This document shows, piece by piece, positions 28,501 to 35,153 of a stretch of DNA of 64,000 nucleotides. The stretch is from Acidobacteriota bacterium (GTDB lineage Bacteria > Acidobacteriota > Terriglobia > Acidiferrales > UBA7541), in assembly GCA_013289665.1 (NCBI GenBank), contig JABCZN010000001.1:372001-436000 (forward strand). Reading direction: 5' to 3'. Every line of letters starts with the position of its first letter. Within the stretch, counting starts at the first letter, position 1. The position numbers and the translations under genes are program-made. The notes beneath the pieces were generated by a model that was not told the origin of the DNA, searched no databases, and saw only the letters and a list, made by a program, of their open reading frames with translations.

Positions 28501-28694
28501 AGGTATGCGCTGCCGGCCGCAAGTCCCGCCATGAAAACCGCTAGTACCGTCGCAATTGCATATACAGTGTGGCCGAATACGAGTCCCAGCGCTTTGCTCC
28601 AGGCTACTTGGTAGATCAGGCCCGCGGCTCCCGAAAAAAAGAAGCACACCAAAATTCCAAGGAAACTTCGGTTTTGTCCCTCGTTTGTCTGCAT
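25530..28694 (-). CDS. Fused membrane / spermidine synthase-like / TPR protein
   Basis: The 1054-residue product has about 12-14 membrane helices in residues 10-470 (FFFSGAAGLIYQVAWSKALG at the start, typical of the fused MFS/spermidine synthase family). Residues about 500-740 are a Rossmann methyltransferase-like domain with VLIIGFGSGMTVAAL, CVEIEPAVLEAARY, VDDARDFL and ISEPSNPWIAG, matching spermidine synthases. Residues about 790-1054 are TPR-like helices. Such proteins are common in Acidobacteriota and Deltaproteobacteria, and true polyamine synthesis is unproven for them. The Asp of the aminopropyl-transfer motif is replaced in ISEPSNPW, so another reaction is possible. The gene is isolated between unrelated regions. 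Confidence 0.85.
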   Translation of the reverse strand: MQTNEGQNRSFLGILVCFFFSGAAGLIYQVAWSKALGLVFGHTVYAIATVLAVFMAGLAAGSAYLGRWNQSHAEPLKLYAWIELGVAAAGALSLLGLAGVRSLYFAAYPAIHEIKPLLLALRFVGAGLVLFLPTFLMGGTLPILVRGVTRKSKELGSRVSRLYWVNTLGAVAGTIFAGFILLPELGLRLTIACAVALNLLAGLVAQQISRSASNEAAESSGAEPTSTNESTEGLPQVGIPFLLIVFGFVGATAIAYEISWTRLLATILGSSTYAFTLMLATFLGGIVLGSFLFEQWVARGHEVSFATISRTQTWTGMAALLFLVFFQQLPTIVPPILRATRETFGGLVLAQFVTSALAILPAAVVFGFNFPAVVVLLTAKVRKAEQSATVGVAYAANTIGAIAGAIFTGFWLVPTLGSFRVVALTAGINLILAIAIELRSAQRHVNSLVVNAVLALLVAIGGFSSLFYNTALASYSTVLYWNLRHSPVTLAENAGRFAVPFSADGLNSSIAVIQAENYLGLTTNGKVDATNRDAPTQLLLAHLGAVFGPPPRRVLIIGFGSGMTVAALAKYPDVERIDCVEIEPAVLEAARYLETLNHGVLRDPKLHMHVDDARDFLLTSRDKFDLIISEPSNPWIAGVATLFTDEYYAAVRAHLAPDGNFVQWVQGYSLDPADLRMVLATVFRHFPETTLWNVQGVDFMVLARLDTRPMNFNRMRQLWQNTALREDFAPLELRHPEGILAYYSLDDEAVRKLGTGSVLNTDDRTLLEYHAPRSLLDASLSDENIKMLQQRRARLLPANLDPSEGRRVLLGMAETHFALGDNLIMPSLLAALENEPPSAELEIVRGQVALAQNQLDAARRHFESAAALDANSLEAKHWFAVTAHRQNDRQTSEKMIAEILERDSRFLPALTDRVTFAADFQEWPTAIAAQEALLSATNKPAAIEYCRLGEFLLTTQKPAEAEMTFLRGNLVDPYNYPCNRDLAELYRQTGYKDRARKYLEIVEKFFPDMDPALYVSLASVDESLGDHRAARTALQKGARIFPKDESLRKAVTSN

Positions 28695-28937
28695 TTAAAA
28701 AGTGTAAATTTGTGGGACGCTTTGATCAAATCTGTGTGTTCCTTTCACCACTAATCTTTGCGCACCTGGAAGACATGATCGCTCTCGACGTCACCGCCTC
28801 ACTCGCCTACGAGTCCGGAATGCATCCCCCTCTCTGCTTCTACCGCAGAAATTCTTGCCGATATTCCGTGGTGCTGGATCCGCATAACTGGGACACAAAG
28901 GGAGACGAGCTTTGCCTGAGGATGGGGGATTCCTAAC

Positions 28938-28957
28938 TACACGAAAGTCGTGTACAC
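28938..28957. promoter_or_regulatory. Palindromic operator of the first vapBC pair
   Basis: TACACGA-AAG-TCGTGTA (28938-28954) is a perfect 7-bp inverted repeat, and GTGTACAC (28950-28957) is a second palindrome overlapping its right arm. It ends about ten bases before the antitoxin ATG. This is where antitoxin autoregulation sites normally lie. No Shine-Dalgarno is visible between it and the ATG. Confidence 0.5.
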
Positions 28958-28966
28958 TGAATCCGT

Positions 28967-29185
28967 ATGAAGAACATTACCTTGAGTGCAGATGAGCAGC
29001 TGATTGAGCAAGCGCGCCTGTTGGCCAAATCCCAGCATAAAACGCTCAATGCGATGTTCCGCGAATGGCTGGAACAATTTACAGCACGAAGCGGTGGCAC
29101 TCAGGAGTTCGATGCTCTGATGAAGCGCCTGAAGCATGTACAGGCGGGGCGGCGCTTCAGCCGGGACGAGATGAATGAGCGCTAG
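28967..29185 (+). CDS. VapB-type antitoxin (ribbon-helix-helix)
   Basis: The 72-residue protein starts MKNITLSADEQLIEQARLLA, a short beta-strand plus helix typical of ribbon-helix-helix DNA-binding antitoxins. The helix NAMFREWLEQF and a basic/acidic tail (RRFSRDEMNER) for toxin binding follow. Its last 11 bases overlap the start of the PIN toxin, the usual toxin-antitoxin arrangement. A palindrome lies directly upstream. No Shine-Dalgarno precedes ATG 28967, so translation may be leaderless. Confidence 0.85.
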   Translation: MKNITLSADEQLIEQARLLAKSQHKTLNAMFREWLEQFTARSGGTQEFDALMKRLKHVQAGRRFSRDEMNER

Positions 29186-29597
29186 GTTCTTTCTCGATAC
29201 AAACATCTTCGTATATTCCTTTGACGCGAGTTCGCCGAAGAAGGCTGCGGGATCGAGGAAGCTGATCAGAAGTGCAATCGAGACGCGCAACGGCATTGTC
29301 AGCTATCAAGTGGTGCAAGAGTTCTTTAATGTTGCTCTGCGCCGTTTCTCAAAGCCCATGAGCGGTGTCGACGCAGAACAATATTTGTCGACCACGTTTC
29401 GTCCACTTCTGTCAGTGCATTCCTCGCAAGCTTTGTATGGCGAGGCGCTGCGGATTGGAGCCAGGTTCCAGCTGCCTTGGTATGATTCGCTGATCGTCGC
29501 TTCTGCAATCGAAGGTCAGTGTGTAGTTCTTTACAGTGAAGACTTTCAGGATGGACAGCAGATTGGAAGCGTCACGATCTCCAACCCCTTTGCTTGA
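29175..29597 (+). CDS. VapC-type PIN-domain toxin
   Basis: The 140-residue PIN-domain protein has the acidic catalytic residues: Asp in FFLDTNIFVYSFD (D8), Glu in VVQEFFNV (about residue 49), Asp in LPWYDSLIVASA (about 99) and Asp in LYSEDFQDG (about 117). PIN toxins cleave RNA, often initiator tRNA or rRNA, and are neutralised by the cognate antitoxin, here the overlapping upstream gene. All four acidic positions are present, so the toxin is probably intact. A tRNA-fMet fragment lies just downstream. Confidence 0.88.
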   Translation: MSARFFLDTNIFVYSFDASSPKKAAGSRKLIRSAIETRNGIVSYQVVQEFFNVALRRFSKPMSGVDAEQYLSTTFRPLLSVHSSQALYGEALRIGARFQLPWYDSLIVASAIEGQCVVLYSEDFQDGQQIGSVTISNPFA

Positions 29598-29641
29598 CAG
29601 AAGCACGCTCTTAGGAATCTCCAACCGATGGCGAAGAAAGC

Positions 29642-29673
29642 AACGGCTTAGAGGGAGCATCCTCCAAGCCGTT
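29642..29673. terminator. Hairpin, possible original tRNA-fMet terminator
   Basis: AACGGCTT and AAGCCGTT enclose an inner GAGG/CCTC stem, forming a strong hairpin just after the vapC toxin and just beyond the duplicated tRNA end. On the minus strand it is followed by GCTTTCTT, on the plus strand by only GTTTC. It may end the toxin transcript or be the former tRNA terminator. Confidence 0.45.
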
Positions 29674-29689
29674 TCAAGTCATGCAAAAA

Positions 29690-29734
29690 TGGTTGCGGGG
29701 GTCAGATTTGAGCTGACGACCTTCGGGTTATGAG
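29690..29734 (-). repeat. Duplicate of the 3' half of tRNA-fMet (probable att site)
   Basis: These 45 bases repeat 30917-30961, the 3' half of the intact tRNA-fMet gene from the anticodon region through the CCA, in the same orientation, with one mismatch (in the T-loop). The match stops sharply within the anticodon loop. A tRNA 3'-half duplication of this size is the classic trace of tyrosine-recombinase integration, and the 1.2 kb between the copies holds a vapBC pair. Confidence 0.75.
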
Positions 29735-29791
29735 AACATACAAAAATACACGGCCCGTTGATTCTGTGCGACTTAGCTTCGTTTCCGGACT

Positions 29792-29875
29792 CTAGAGTTC
29801 TTTCCCAAATCTTTCCCAAGGCTTTTGGCCGTTTTTCACCACCTTCCGTTGGAGTGATCCTACGCATCCGCGGCT
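29792..29875 (-). pseudogene. Possible integrase C-terminal remnant
   Basis: Next to the tRNA duplicate, the reverse strand reads RKVVKNGQKPWERFGKEL and then TAG at 29792. A short basic/aromatic tail of this kind would fit the end of a tyrosine recombinase, and integrase genes commonly end beside the att site. The similarity is by general impression only; no catalytic residues are preserved. Confidence 0.2.
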
Positions 29876-29918
29876 AGGCTTGGGTACGCGGCGAAGTCCC
29901 GGGTGAGTAGGTCGAAGA

Positions 29919-30323
29919 TTATCGCCAATCTTCAACAACTAGGCTAGGCACACGCTGAAACTCTTTGCCGTTGCTGGTTACCAAAATGGCCCCGAGGCTG
30001 AGTGCGTGGGCTGCGATGAGCGTGTCGAGCGGGCCGATTGGTGCCTTCGCGAGGGCAGCGCGCACCTTGCTGTAGGGGTCTACCACGCGGTGGTCGAGCG
30101 GGAATACGTCGAACGGTGCTACCATCACGGAAAGCAAATGTTCATTCCGCGCTCGTAGCTGCGGATGCCGTGCCGCGTGAAGCTCGATCCCGTACTGTAG
30201 CTCGCACAAGGTGATGATGGAGAGGCCAATGGTGTTCTTGGTGTGCGCCGTGAGCTTGCGGCGGATGTCCGAAGAATTGGTGCGCAGCAGATCGATCCAA
30301 ACGGTGGTATCGAGAAGGTACAC
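29919..30323 (-). CDS. vapC: VapC-type PIN-domain toxin (second pair)
   Basis: A much longer open frame runs through the tRNA, but the real start is GTG 30323, five bases after the antitoxin stop with AAGGA upstream, giving 134 residues. PIN-domain catalytic acids are visible: Asp in VYLLDTTVWIDLLR (D5), Glu in LCELQYGIE (about 44), Asp in IGPLDTLIAAHAL (about 98) and Asn/Glu in LVTSNGKEFQRVP near the fourth position. This YLLDT...NGKEF form is typical of VapC. It is encoded with a VapB of the AbrB type. Confidence 0.88.
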   Translation of the reverse strand: MYLLDTTVWIDLLRTNSSDIRRKLTAHTKNTIGLSIITLCELQYGIELHAARHPQLRARNEHLLSVMVAPFDVFPLDHRVVDPYSKVRAALAKAPIGPLDTLIAAHALSLGAILVTSNGKEFQRVPSLVVEDWR

Positions 30324-30328
30324 GCAGA

Positions 30329-30625
30329 CTAGTCCTTTTCCCCATCGAAAAGCTTCTCGAGTCCAGCACGCTCTTGCCCACGCCGGTCGCGGGGGAGTAG
30401 GAAGTCCCGGGGAAATTGATCGAGCGCTGCGAAGAGTCCGGCCCACCGGTCGCCGGATTTGGGTAGGAGCAGAATGCCGTTGCCCAGGCGCTTCACGTAA
30501 ACGCTGTCGCCAGCCACGCGATACTCCTTCGGAAGCCTTACGGCTTGGCTCCGGCCGGTCATGAATACCTTGGCTTCTGCGACCGCCGCGGAGCGTGCGC
30601 CGCGCTTCTTCGCTTGACGTGCCAT
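30329..30625 (-). CDS. vapB: VapB-type antitoxin (AbrB fold)
   Basis: ATG 30625 (MARQAKKRG) is preceded by AAAGGAGG, five bases away, which decides against the upstream ATG at 30643. The 98-residue protein carries the swapped-hairpin AbrB segment AKVFMTGRSQAVRLPKEYRV with YVKRLGNGILLLPK. The C-terminus (FPRDFLLPRDRRG...FDGEKD) is the toxin-binding tail. The Lys/Arg-rich N-terminal 15 residues are an extension relative to typical VapB. A three-half-site operator lies immediately upstream. It belongs to a different antitoxin fold from the pair at 28967. Confidence 0.87.
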   Translation of the reverse strand: MARQAKKRGARSAAVAEAKVFMTGRSQAVRLPKEYRVAGDSVYVKRLGNGILLLPKSGDRWAGLFAALDQFPRDFLLPRDRRGQERAGLEKLFDGEKD

Positions 30626-30659
30626 GCAATCCTCCTTTGGCACACATTCGCAGGATACC

Positions 30660-30678
30660 TATCACATGATACATATCA
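30660..30678. promoter_or_regulatory. Three-half-site operator upstream of vapBC
   Basis: TATCACATGATACATATCA consists of TATCA, TGATA (its inverse) and TATCA again, each separated by CA, so half-sites alternate every 7 bases. It lies 35-53 bases upstream of the vapB start, where VapBC complexes typically bind their own promoter. Confidence 0.55.
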
Positions 30679-30862
30679 CTGTGCCGTCCGTCAAACCAAC
30701 ACGAAAAGAAGTTCCGAATGCACCGCCCGCGCCGAATCTTTCGCGAGCCGGATCGCTTGAACCGCTGTCTGCCCGGGGTAGGGAGCCCGGCACTGGCGGA
30801 TCCAAGTTGGTCGCTAGGACGTGATTTTGGAGGTGGCAAATGAATGACGCTGGCCCTCAGCA

Positions 30863-30900
30863 ACAAAAAGGGCTTCCAGTGGAGATCCGGAAGCCCTTGC
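30863..30900 (-). terminator. Rho-independent terminator after tRNA-fMet
   Basis: AAGGGCTTCC and GGAAGCCCTT form a perfect 10-bp stem with an 11-base loop. In the direction of tRNA transcription (minus strand) the stem is followed by TTTTTGTTG. It begins about 20 bases beyond the CCA end of the tRNA. Confidence 0.85.
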
Positions 30901-30916
30901 TGCATAATTACTCGAT

Positions 30917-30993
<77 letters not shown>

Positions 30994-31089
30994 CAACCAC
31001 TATAGCGGAGCAACCAAATTCCGTCAAATTTGTCATGGTTCAGCTTGGTTCAGCCAGTTCTCTCCGCCCTTAAGTTCCCAGCGATTCGC

Positions 31090-31527
31090 CTACCACGTCG
31101 TGTACGAAGTCCCATCACTCCCGTTCTGTTCGCAGCCCGAATGCACGTCATCAACCCCCGTGCTGGTCTGGTCCGGGCTCAGGACAGTATCCCCAATATG
31201 CGTGACCCAGTCTTTCCGCTGGCACACGGGGTCAATGGGAACCTCGCGCAGGTAGTGCGCCTCCACCAGGTCGTCCAGCGACTGCGGAGCCTGCTGCTTA
31301 TCCAGCGTGTAATTATCAATCGCCTGCCGCATCGTCTGCAGGTCTTGGTGCAGGACCGATTCCCGCGCGTGCTTCACCGTCTTGTCGTAGATCACCGCCG
31401 CCATGCCAATCAGAATCGAAATGATCATCATCACGATCATCAATTCGATCAGAGTGAATCCACGCCCCGCACGGCCAAACCTCCTCCCACGCCAATTAGA
31501 ATCTTTCGCGTTGAAAAATCCCCTCAT
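31090..31527 (-). CDS. Type II secretion/type IV pilus pseudopilin (GspG-like)
   Basis: ATG 31527 (MRGFFNAKDSNW) with AAGGTG upstream gives 145 residues; the open frame extends further upstream without a ribosome site. The prepilin peptidase site is GRG^FTLIELMIVMMIISILIGMAA at about residue 24, followed by the long N-terminal helix. The C-terminal part has LHQDLQTMRQAIDNYTLDKQQAPQSLDDLV and REVPIDPV, the GspG pattern, then CQ and SGCE. It is the last gene of a minus-strand group with a second pseudopilin and a secretin. Confidence 0.88.
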   Translation of the reverse strand: MRGFFNAKDSNWRGRRFGRAGRGFTLIELMIVMMIISILIGMAAVIYDKTVKHARESVLHQDLQTMRQAIDNYTLDKQQAPQSLDDLVEAHYLREVPIDPVCQRKDWVTHIGDTVLSPDQTSTGVDDVHSGCEQNGSDGTSYTTW

Positions 31528-31553
31528 CCCATCACCTTCGTTCCGATAAGAAC

Positions 31554-32033
31554 CTACCAATCCGAATACTTCGTCCCATCCAGAGCAATGCCGGCGGATT
31601 TCGAATAAACGTCGAACACATTCTTCCCGCCCCAACTCGTCGAATCCGGATCGTCCTGCACCGAACGCATTCCCCACTCCACTCGTCCCGTCATCGGATC
31701 CTTGGGAACGCGGCGCAGAAACCGCATATTTTTCCCCGCCGCCCCGGATCCGCCCACAGCCACGCCTTTCACCAGCGTATCCAGGTCCGGCGGATACCCT
31801 TCGCTGCCAAGTTCCACGCGAATCTTCTGCTGGTCCGCCAAGTCCTTGTATTTGTCAATCGCCTGCCGCATTTCCCGCAAATCCAAGCGCAATTCTTTTT
31901 CCCGTTCGCGAATCACCGTGAATCTTGCAATCGGCAAAGCCATCGAAGACAGGATCAGCAGGATGGTGCACGCAATGATTAGTTCCAGCAGCGTCATACC
32001 GGCTTGCGGGGAATTTCTGGCCTTGCGCTGCAT
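31554..32033 (-). CDS. Second pseudopilin (GspG-like)
   Basis: ATG 32033 (MQRKARNSPQAGM) gives 159 residues; an ATG at 32054 is also possible. The prepilin cleavage site is QAG^MTLLELIIACTILLILSSMALPIA, with Glu at position +5. The soluble part shows LRLDLREMRQAIDKYKDLADQ, GYPPDLDTLVKGV and RRVPKDPMTG, characteristic of major pseudopilins, and ends in KYSDW, like its neighbour, which ends in SYTTW. The two pseudopilin genes are tandem and close, probably an old duplication. They are downstream of the secretin in one operon. Confidence 0.88.
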   Translation of the reverse strand: MQRKARNSPQAGMTLLELIIACTILLILSSMALPIARFTVIREREKELRLDLREMRQAIDKYKDLADQQKIRVELGSEGYPPDLDTLVKGVAVGGSGAAGKNMRFLRRVPKDPMTGRVEWGMRSVQDDPDSTSWGGKNVFDVYSKSAGIALDGTKYSDW

Positions 32034-32067
32034 GGAAATGACGTCAACCTCCATTAGATACGACGTT

Positions 32068-34386
32068 TTATTGCACGCGGAGCGTTGCTTCGCTGGTCAC
32101 CAGCGGGATGGGCTTCTGCTGAGAATCTTTCGCGTTCACCTGAACAATCGAAAGATTGGTCGTGCCCGGGGCCAGCGCCTTCACCACCACGCCGAGCAGT
32201 GTGCCGGTCCCATTCACGCCGGGTGTGTTTGGTTGCCGTGTTGCCGAAATGATCGCCTGGCCATGCTCCTTGTCCACGCGCTGCACCAGTGCAATCTCCT
32301 GCGTGCCTCCGGAGAGAAATCCTCCGTGGCGCACTTCCTCAATGCTGATGATCGCCTGGTTGTATTGCAGCAGCATGGGAACGGAGAAAAGGTCGTTCAC
32401 ATTTTCTACCACCACGCCGATGGTCGCGGTTTGCCCGGGAGCCAGGTTTAGCGTCGCCGGTTCAAAATGAATCCGCGGCCCGCTCGTCTGCGCCTGCGGC
32501 ACGGCTGGAGTATTCGTCGGCGCTGGCTGCGGTGCTGGGGCTACTGCGCCCGGTGCAGACGGATTCTGTTCGGACGGTGTTGAGGGCGGCGCAACAGGAT
32601 TCGGATTCGCCGTTGGTGTCTTGACATCCATCTCGCGCTTCACGCCCGGATAGGTTTCCGTTCCGGAATAAATGGCGCGAAGATTGGCCCTGGTCCACTC
32701 GGGCATGCGCACAATGCGCGGAATAAGAACGATCAGGTTTTCATTCTCCTGGTGCTCCACATTGTCGGTCGAAAAGAGGTAGCGCATGATGGGCACGTTT
32801 GCCAGGCCCGGCCAGCCGTTCAGTTGTTTGGTATCGGTTCGCTCAAACAATCCGGCCAGGATGCTCACTTCACCCTCTTTCAGCCGCACTTCGTGCTCGA
32901 TTTTTCGCTGGCTGATGATGGGCTGCGAAATGCCGCCAATCGGCTGCTGACCGGTCACCGAGGAAACCTCCACGGAAACCTTCAAACTGATGTCGCGGTT
33001 GGCGTGCACGTGCGGCGTGATGTCCACGTTCACACCGACGTCAATGTACTGGAACTGAGTATTGACCAGTGGGTTTACGAAACCCGCGCCGGCCGTGGAG
33101 CCTACGCCTACGCCCGCCTGGAAGCTTCCTGTTGCCACGGGCACGCGGTCACCCACCCGAAGTTTTGCCGGTTGGCCGTCGATAGCCCGGATTTCCGGGT
33201 TGTCAATAATCTTCGTGGTGGTGTCGGTCAACAAGAAATTCGCCGTGGCCCCTGGCAGCGTCAGGGCCACATCATTCTGGTTCAGATGCGTCAACTGGCT
33301 GAGTGAAACGGACCCGGGAGCGGAGGTGGAACCCGTCGTCGTGGATGTAGTCGATGTCGTGGTCGAAGTCGAAGTTGCATTCGGGCTGATGGCGATCGAG
33401 GCGCTCTGCCCAGGCAGAACTCCCAAATTCCTAAGTCTGTCGGTGCGCGCCTGCAGGACTTCCACCTGAATCATCACCTCGGGCTTGGCTTTATCGATGT
33501 CCCGGATGATTTTTTCGGCCAGAGCGATCTTGTCCGGCGTATCGCGGATGATGATCGCGTTCTGCGCGTTCACCTGCTGGATTCGCTTCAGGTCCAGTAA
33601 TTGCCTGAGTCCGGTGGTAATTTCGGTCAGGTCCTGCGCGATGGCCACATTGCTCAGATAAAATGTGCGCACCACCTGCTCTTCATAGTCCCGGCGCTTC
33701 TGGGTGTTGTCCGGAACAATCATGATGATGTTTTCCGTTACCGGCTTCCAGAACGCCTTGCTCTGCAGCGAAACGATGTCCAGTGCCTGTTCCAGCGTCA
33801 CATTGCTCAAATCCACCGATATTCGCCGCGCCTGCAGATCCGGATCGTAGATCACGGTCAGCCCGGCCAGCTTTCCAATGGTGTCGAACACCACCTTGAT
33901 GTCGTTGGACATCCGCAAATTAATCGGCGCGCGCGAAAGTGGCTTCAGTTCCGGAGGCTCGGAAGCAAGTCCGGGCTGTCCATTTTCCATCAGCGGCTGA
34001 TCTTGCAGTTGCGTCGCCTTGGTTTGTTCGCCAATCATCTGCAAGGTGCGCCTTAACTCCTGGTCGGCGGAAGTGCTGGAGGGGTCCAGTATCTGTGCGC
34101 GTTGGAACTCCGAAACCGCGCCCTGAAGGTCCCCCTTCTCCCTCAGTTTTACCCCTTTTTGGACATGCGACGCCCCGGCTTCAAAACGTGCCTGGTCCAG
34201 TCCAATCTTGTAATTTACATTGCGGGGGTCTGATTTAGTGGCTTTCAGGTAATAATCTACCGCGGCGTCGTAATCCTTTATGTCCACCGCCCGCCGAGCC
34301 GCCTTATAGTCCTGCTTGTCTCTTGGACATCCCGCCAGAAACACCACGGCGGCCATTAGGACTATCAATTTACACCATCGGCGCAT
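32068..34386 (-). CDS. Secretin (GspD/PilQ-like) lipoprotein with cohesin domain
   Basis: ATG 34386 has GGAG at good spacing and starts a lipoprotein signal (MRRWCKLIVLMAAVVFLAGC). The 772-residue product has TPR-like repeats at about 30-130, N-domains with DIKVVFDTIGKLAGLTVIYDPDL and LDLKRIQQVNAQNAIIIRDTPDKI, the secretin beta-domain with GDRVPVATG, SEVSSVTGQQ-like strands and EVSILAGLFERTDTKQLNGWPGLANVPIMRYLF. After a Pro-rich linker, residues about 640-772 form a cohesin-type domain (LNLAPGQTATIGVVVENV). It would be the outer-membrane channel for the pseudopilins encoded after it. A cohesin-bearing secretin is known in Acidobacteriota and Deltaproteobacteria. Confidence 0.9.
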   Translation of the reverse strand: MRRWCKLIVLMAAVVFLAGCPRDKQDYKAARRAVDIKDYDAAVDYYLKATKSDPRNVNYKIGLDQARFEAGASHVQKGVKLREKGDLQGAVSEFQRAQILDPSSTSADQELRRTLQMIGEQTKATQLQDQPLMENGQPGLASEPPELKPLSRAPINLRMSNDIKVVFDTIGKLAGLTVIYDPDLQARRISVDLSNVTLEQALDIVSLQSKAFWKPVTENIIMIVPDNTQKRRDYEEQVVRTFYLSNVAIAQDLTEITTGLRQLLDLKRIQQVNAQNAIIIRDTPDKIALAEKIIRDIDKAKPEVMIQVEVLQARTDRLRNLGVLPGQSASIAISPNATSTSTTTSTTSTTTGSTSAPGSVSLSQLTHLNQNDVALTLPGATANFLLTDTTTKIIDNPEIRAIDGQPAKLRVGDRVPVATGSFQAGVGVGSTAGAGFVNPLVNTQFQYIDVGVNVDITPHVHANRDISLKVSVEVSSVTGQQPIGGISQPIISQRKIEHEVRLKEGEVSILAGLFERTDTKQLNGWPGLANVPIMRYLFSTDNVEHQENENLIVLIPRIVRMPEWTRANLRAIYSGTETYPGVKREMDVKTPTANPNPVAPPSTPSEQNPSAPGAVAPAPQPAPTNTPAVPQAQTSGPRIHFEPATLNLAPGQTATIGVVVENVNDLFSVPMLLQYNQAIISIEEVRHGGFLSGGTQEIALVQRVDKEHGQAIISATRQPNTPGVNGTGTLLGVVVKALAPGTTNLSIVQVNAKDSQQKPIPLVTSEATLRVQ

Positions 34387-34627
34387 GTACTCTCCGGGAT
34401 CTCGACGCAGGGCAAGCCGAGTCTTTACTATCTCATGGAGTCTAGCATCGGCTTTATCAGCCCGGCAAGCAGGTGGATTTTGTATGTAGCCCTCTTCAAA
34501 CGGTCCCATTTGCCAGTTCCCCAGCCTTTCCTCCAACGGGTGGCCGGTAGCTGGGAAGGGGCTTGCCTGGGTGGGCAGCTGTTCCGGACACCCGTATTAG
34601 ACGCATCATCAGGTAAAATGAAAGATT

Positions 34628-35146
34628 GTGACCAAGCCAACTAGTAAACCCGGGAAGGTTCTCCAGAAGGGCAAGGACTCCAGGGAGACGCGCGAAAAGA
34701 TCGTCGCGCAGAACCGCTCGGCCTCCTACAACTATCACATCCTTGAAAAGATGGAAGCGGGACTCGTTCTTCACGGCACCGAGGTCAAGGCTCTCCGCGA
34801 GGGCAAAGCCAACATCCGCGATGCCTACGTTGACTTCAAGCCCAGCGGCCCGTTTCTGGTGAATGCCCACATCGCCCAATACATGCCCGGTGGTCCGTGG
34901 AACCACGAACCTCTCGGCGAACGCAAGCTGCTGCTTCACAAACGCGAGATTCATAAATTCTCAGGCCGCATCGAATCCAAAGGATTAACCGTAATTCCTC
35001 TGCGCATCTATTTCCGCGATGGCCTCGCCAAAGTTGAAATCGCGCTGGCCCAGGGCAAAAAATCCTGGGACCGCCGGCAGGACGAACGCGACAAGGACGC
35101 CCGCAGGGAAGCGGATCAAGCTCTCTATCGCAACCGGAGGCGATAA
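34628..35146 (+). CDS. smpB: SsrA-binding protein SmpB
   Basis: The 172-residue protein matches SmpB: NRSASYNYHILEKMEAGLVL, GTEVKALREGKANIRDAYV, HIAQYMPGGPWNHEPLGERKLLLHK and the C-terminal GKKSWDRRQDERDKDARREADQAL. SmpB binds tmRNA and brings it to stalled ribosomes; the basic C-terminal tail enters the mRNA channel. It starts with GTG at 34628. The N-terminal 20 residues are a little longer than in E. coli. The tmRNA gene itself is not seen in the window. The pepA gene follows after eight bases. Confidence 0.95.
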   Translation: MTKPTSKPGKVLQKGKDSRETREKIVAQNRSASYNYHILEKMEAGLVLHGTEVKALREGKANIRDAYVDFKPSGPFLVNAHIAQYMPGGPWNHEPLGERKLLLHKREIHKFSGRIESKGLTVIPLRIYFRDGLAKVEIALAQGKKSWDRRQDERDKDARREADQALYRNRRR

Positions 35147-35153
35147 TCTCATC

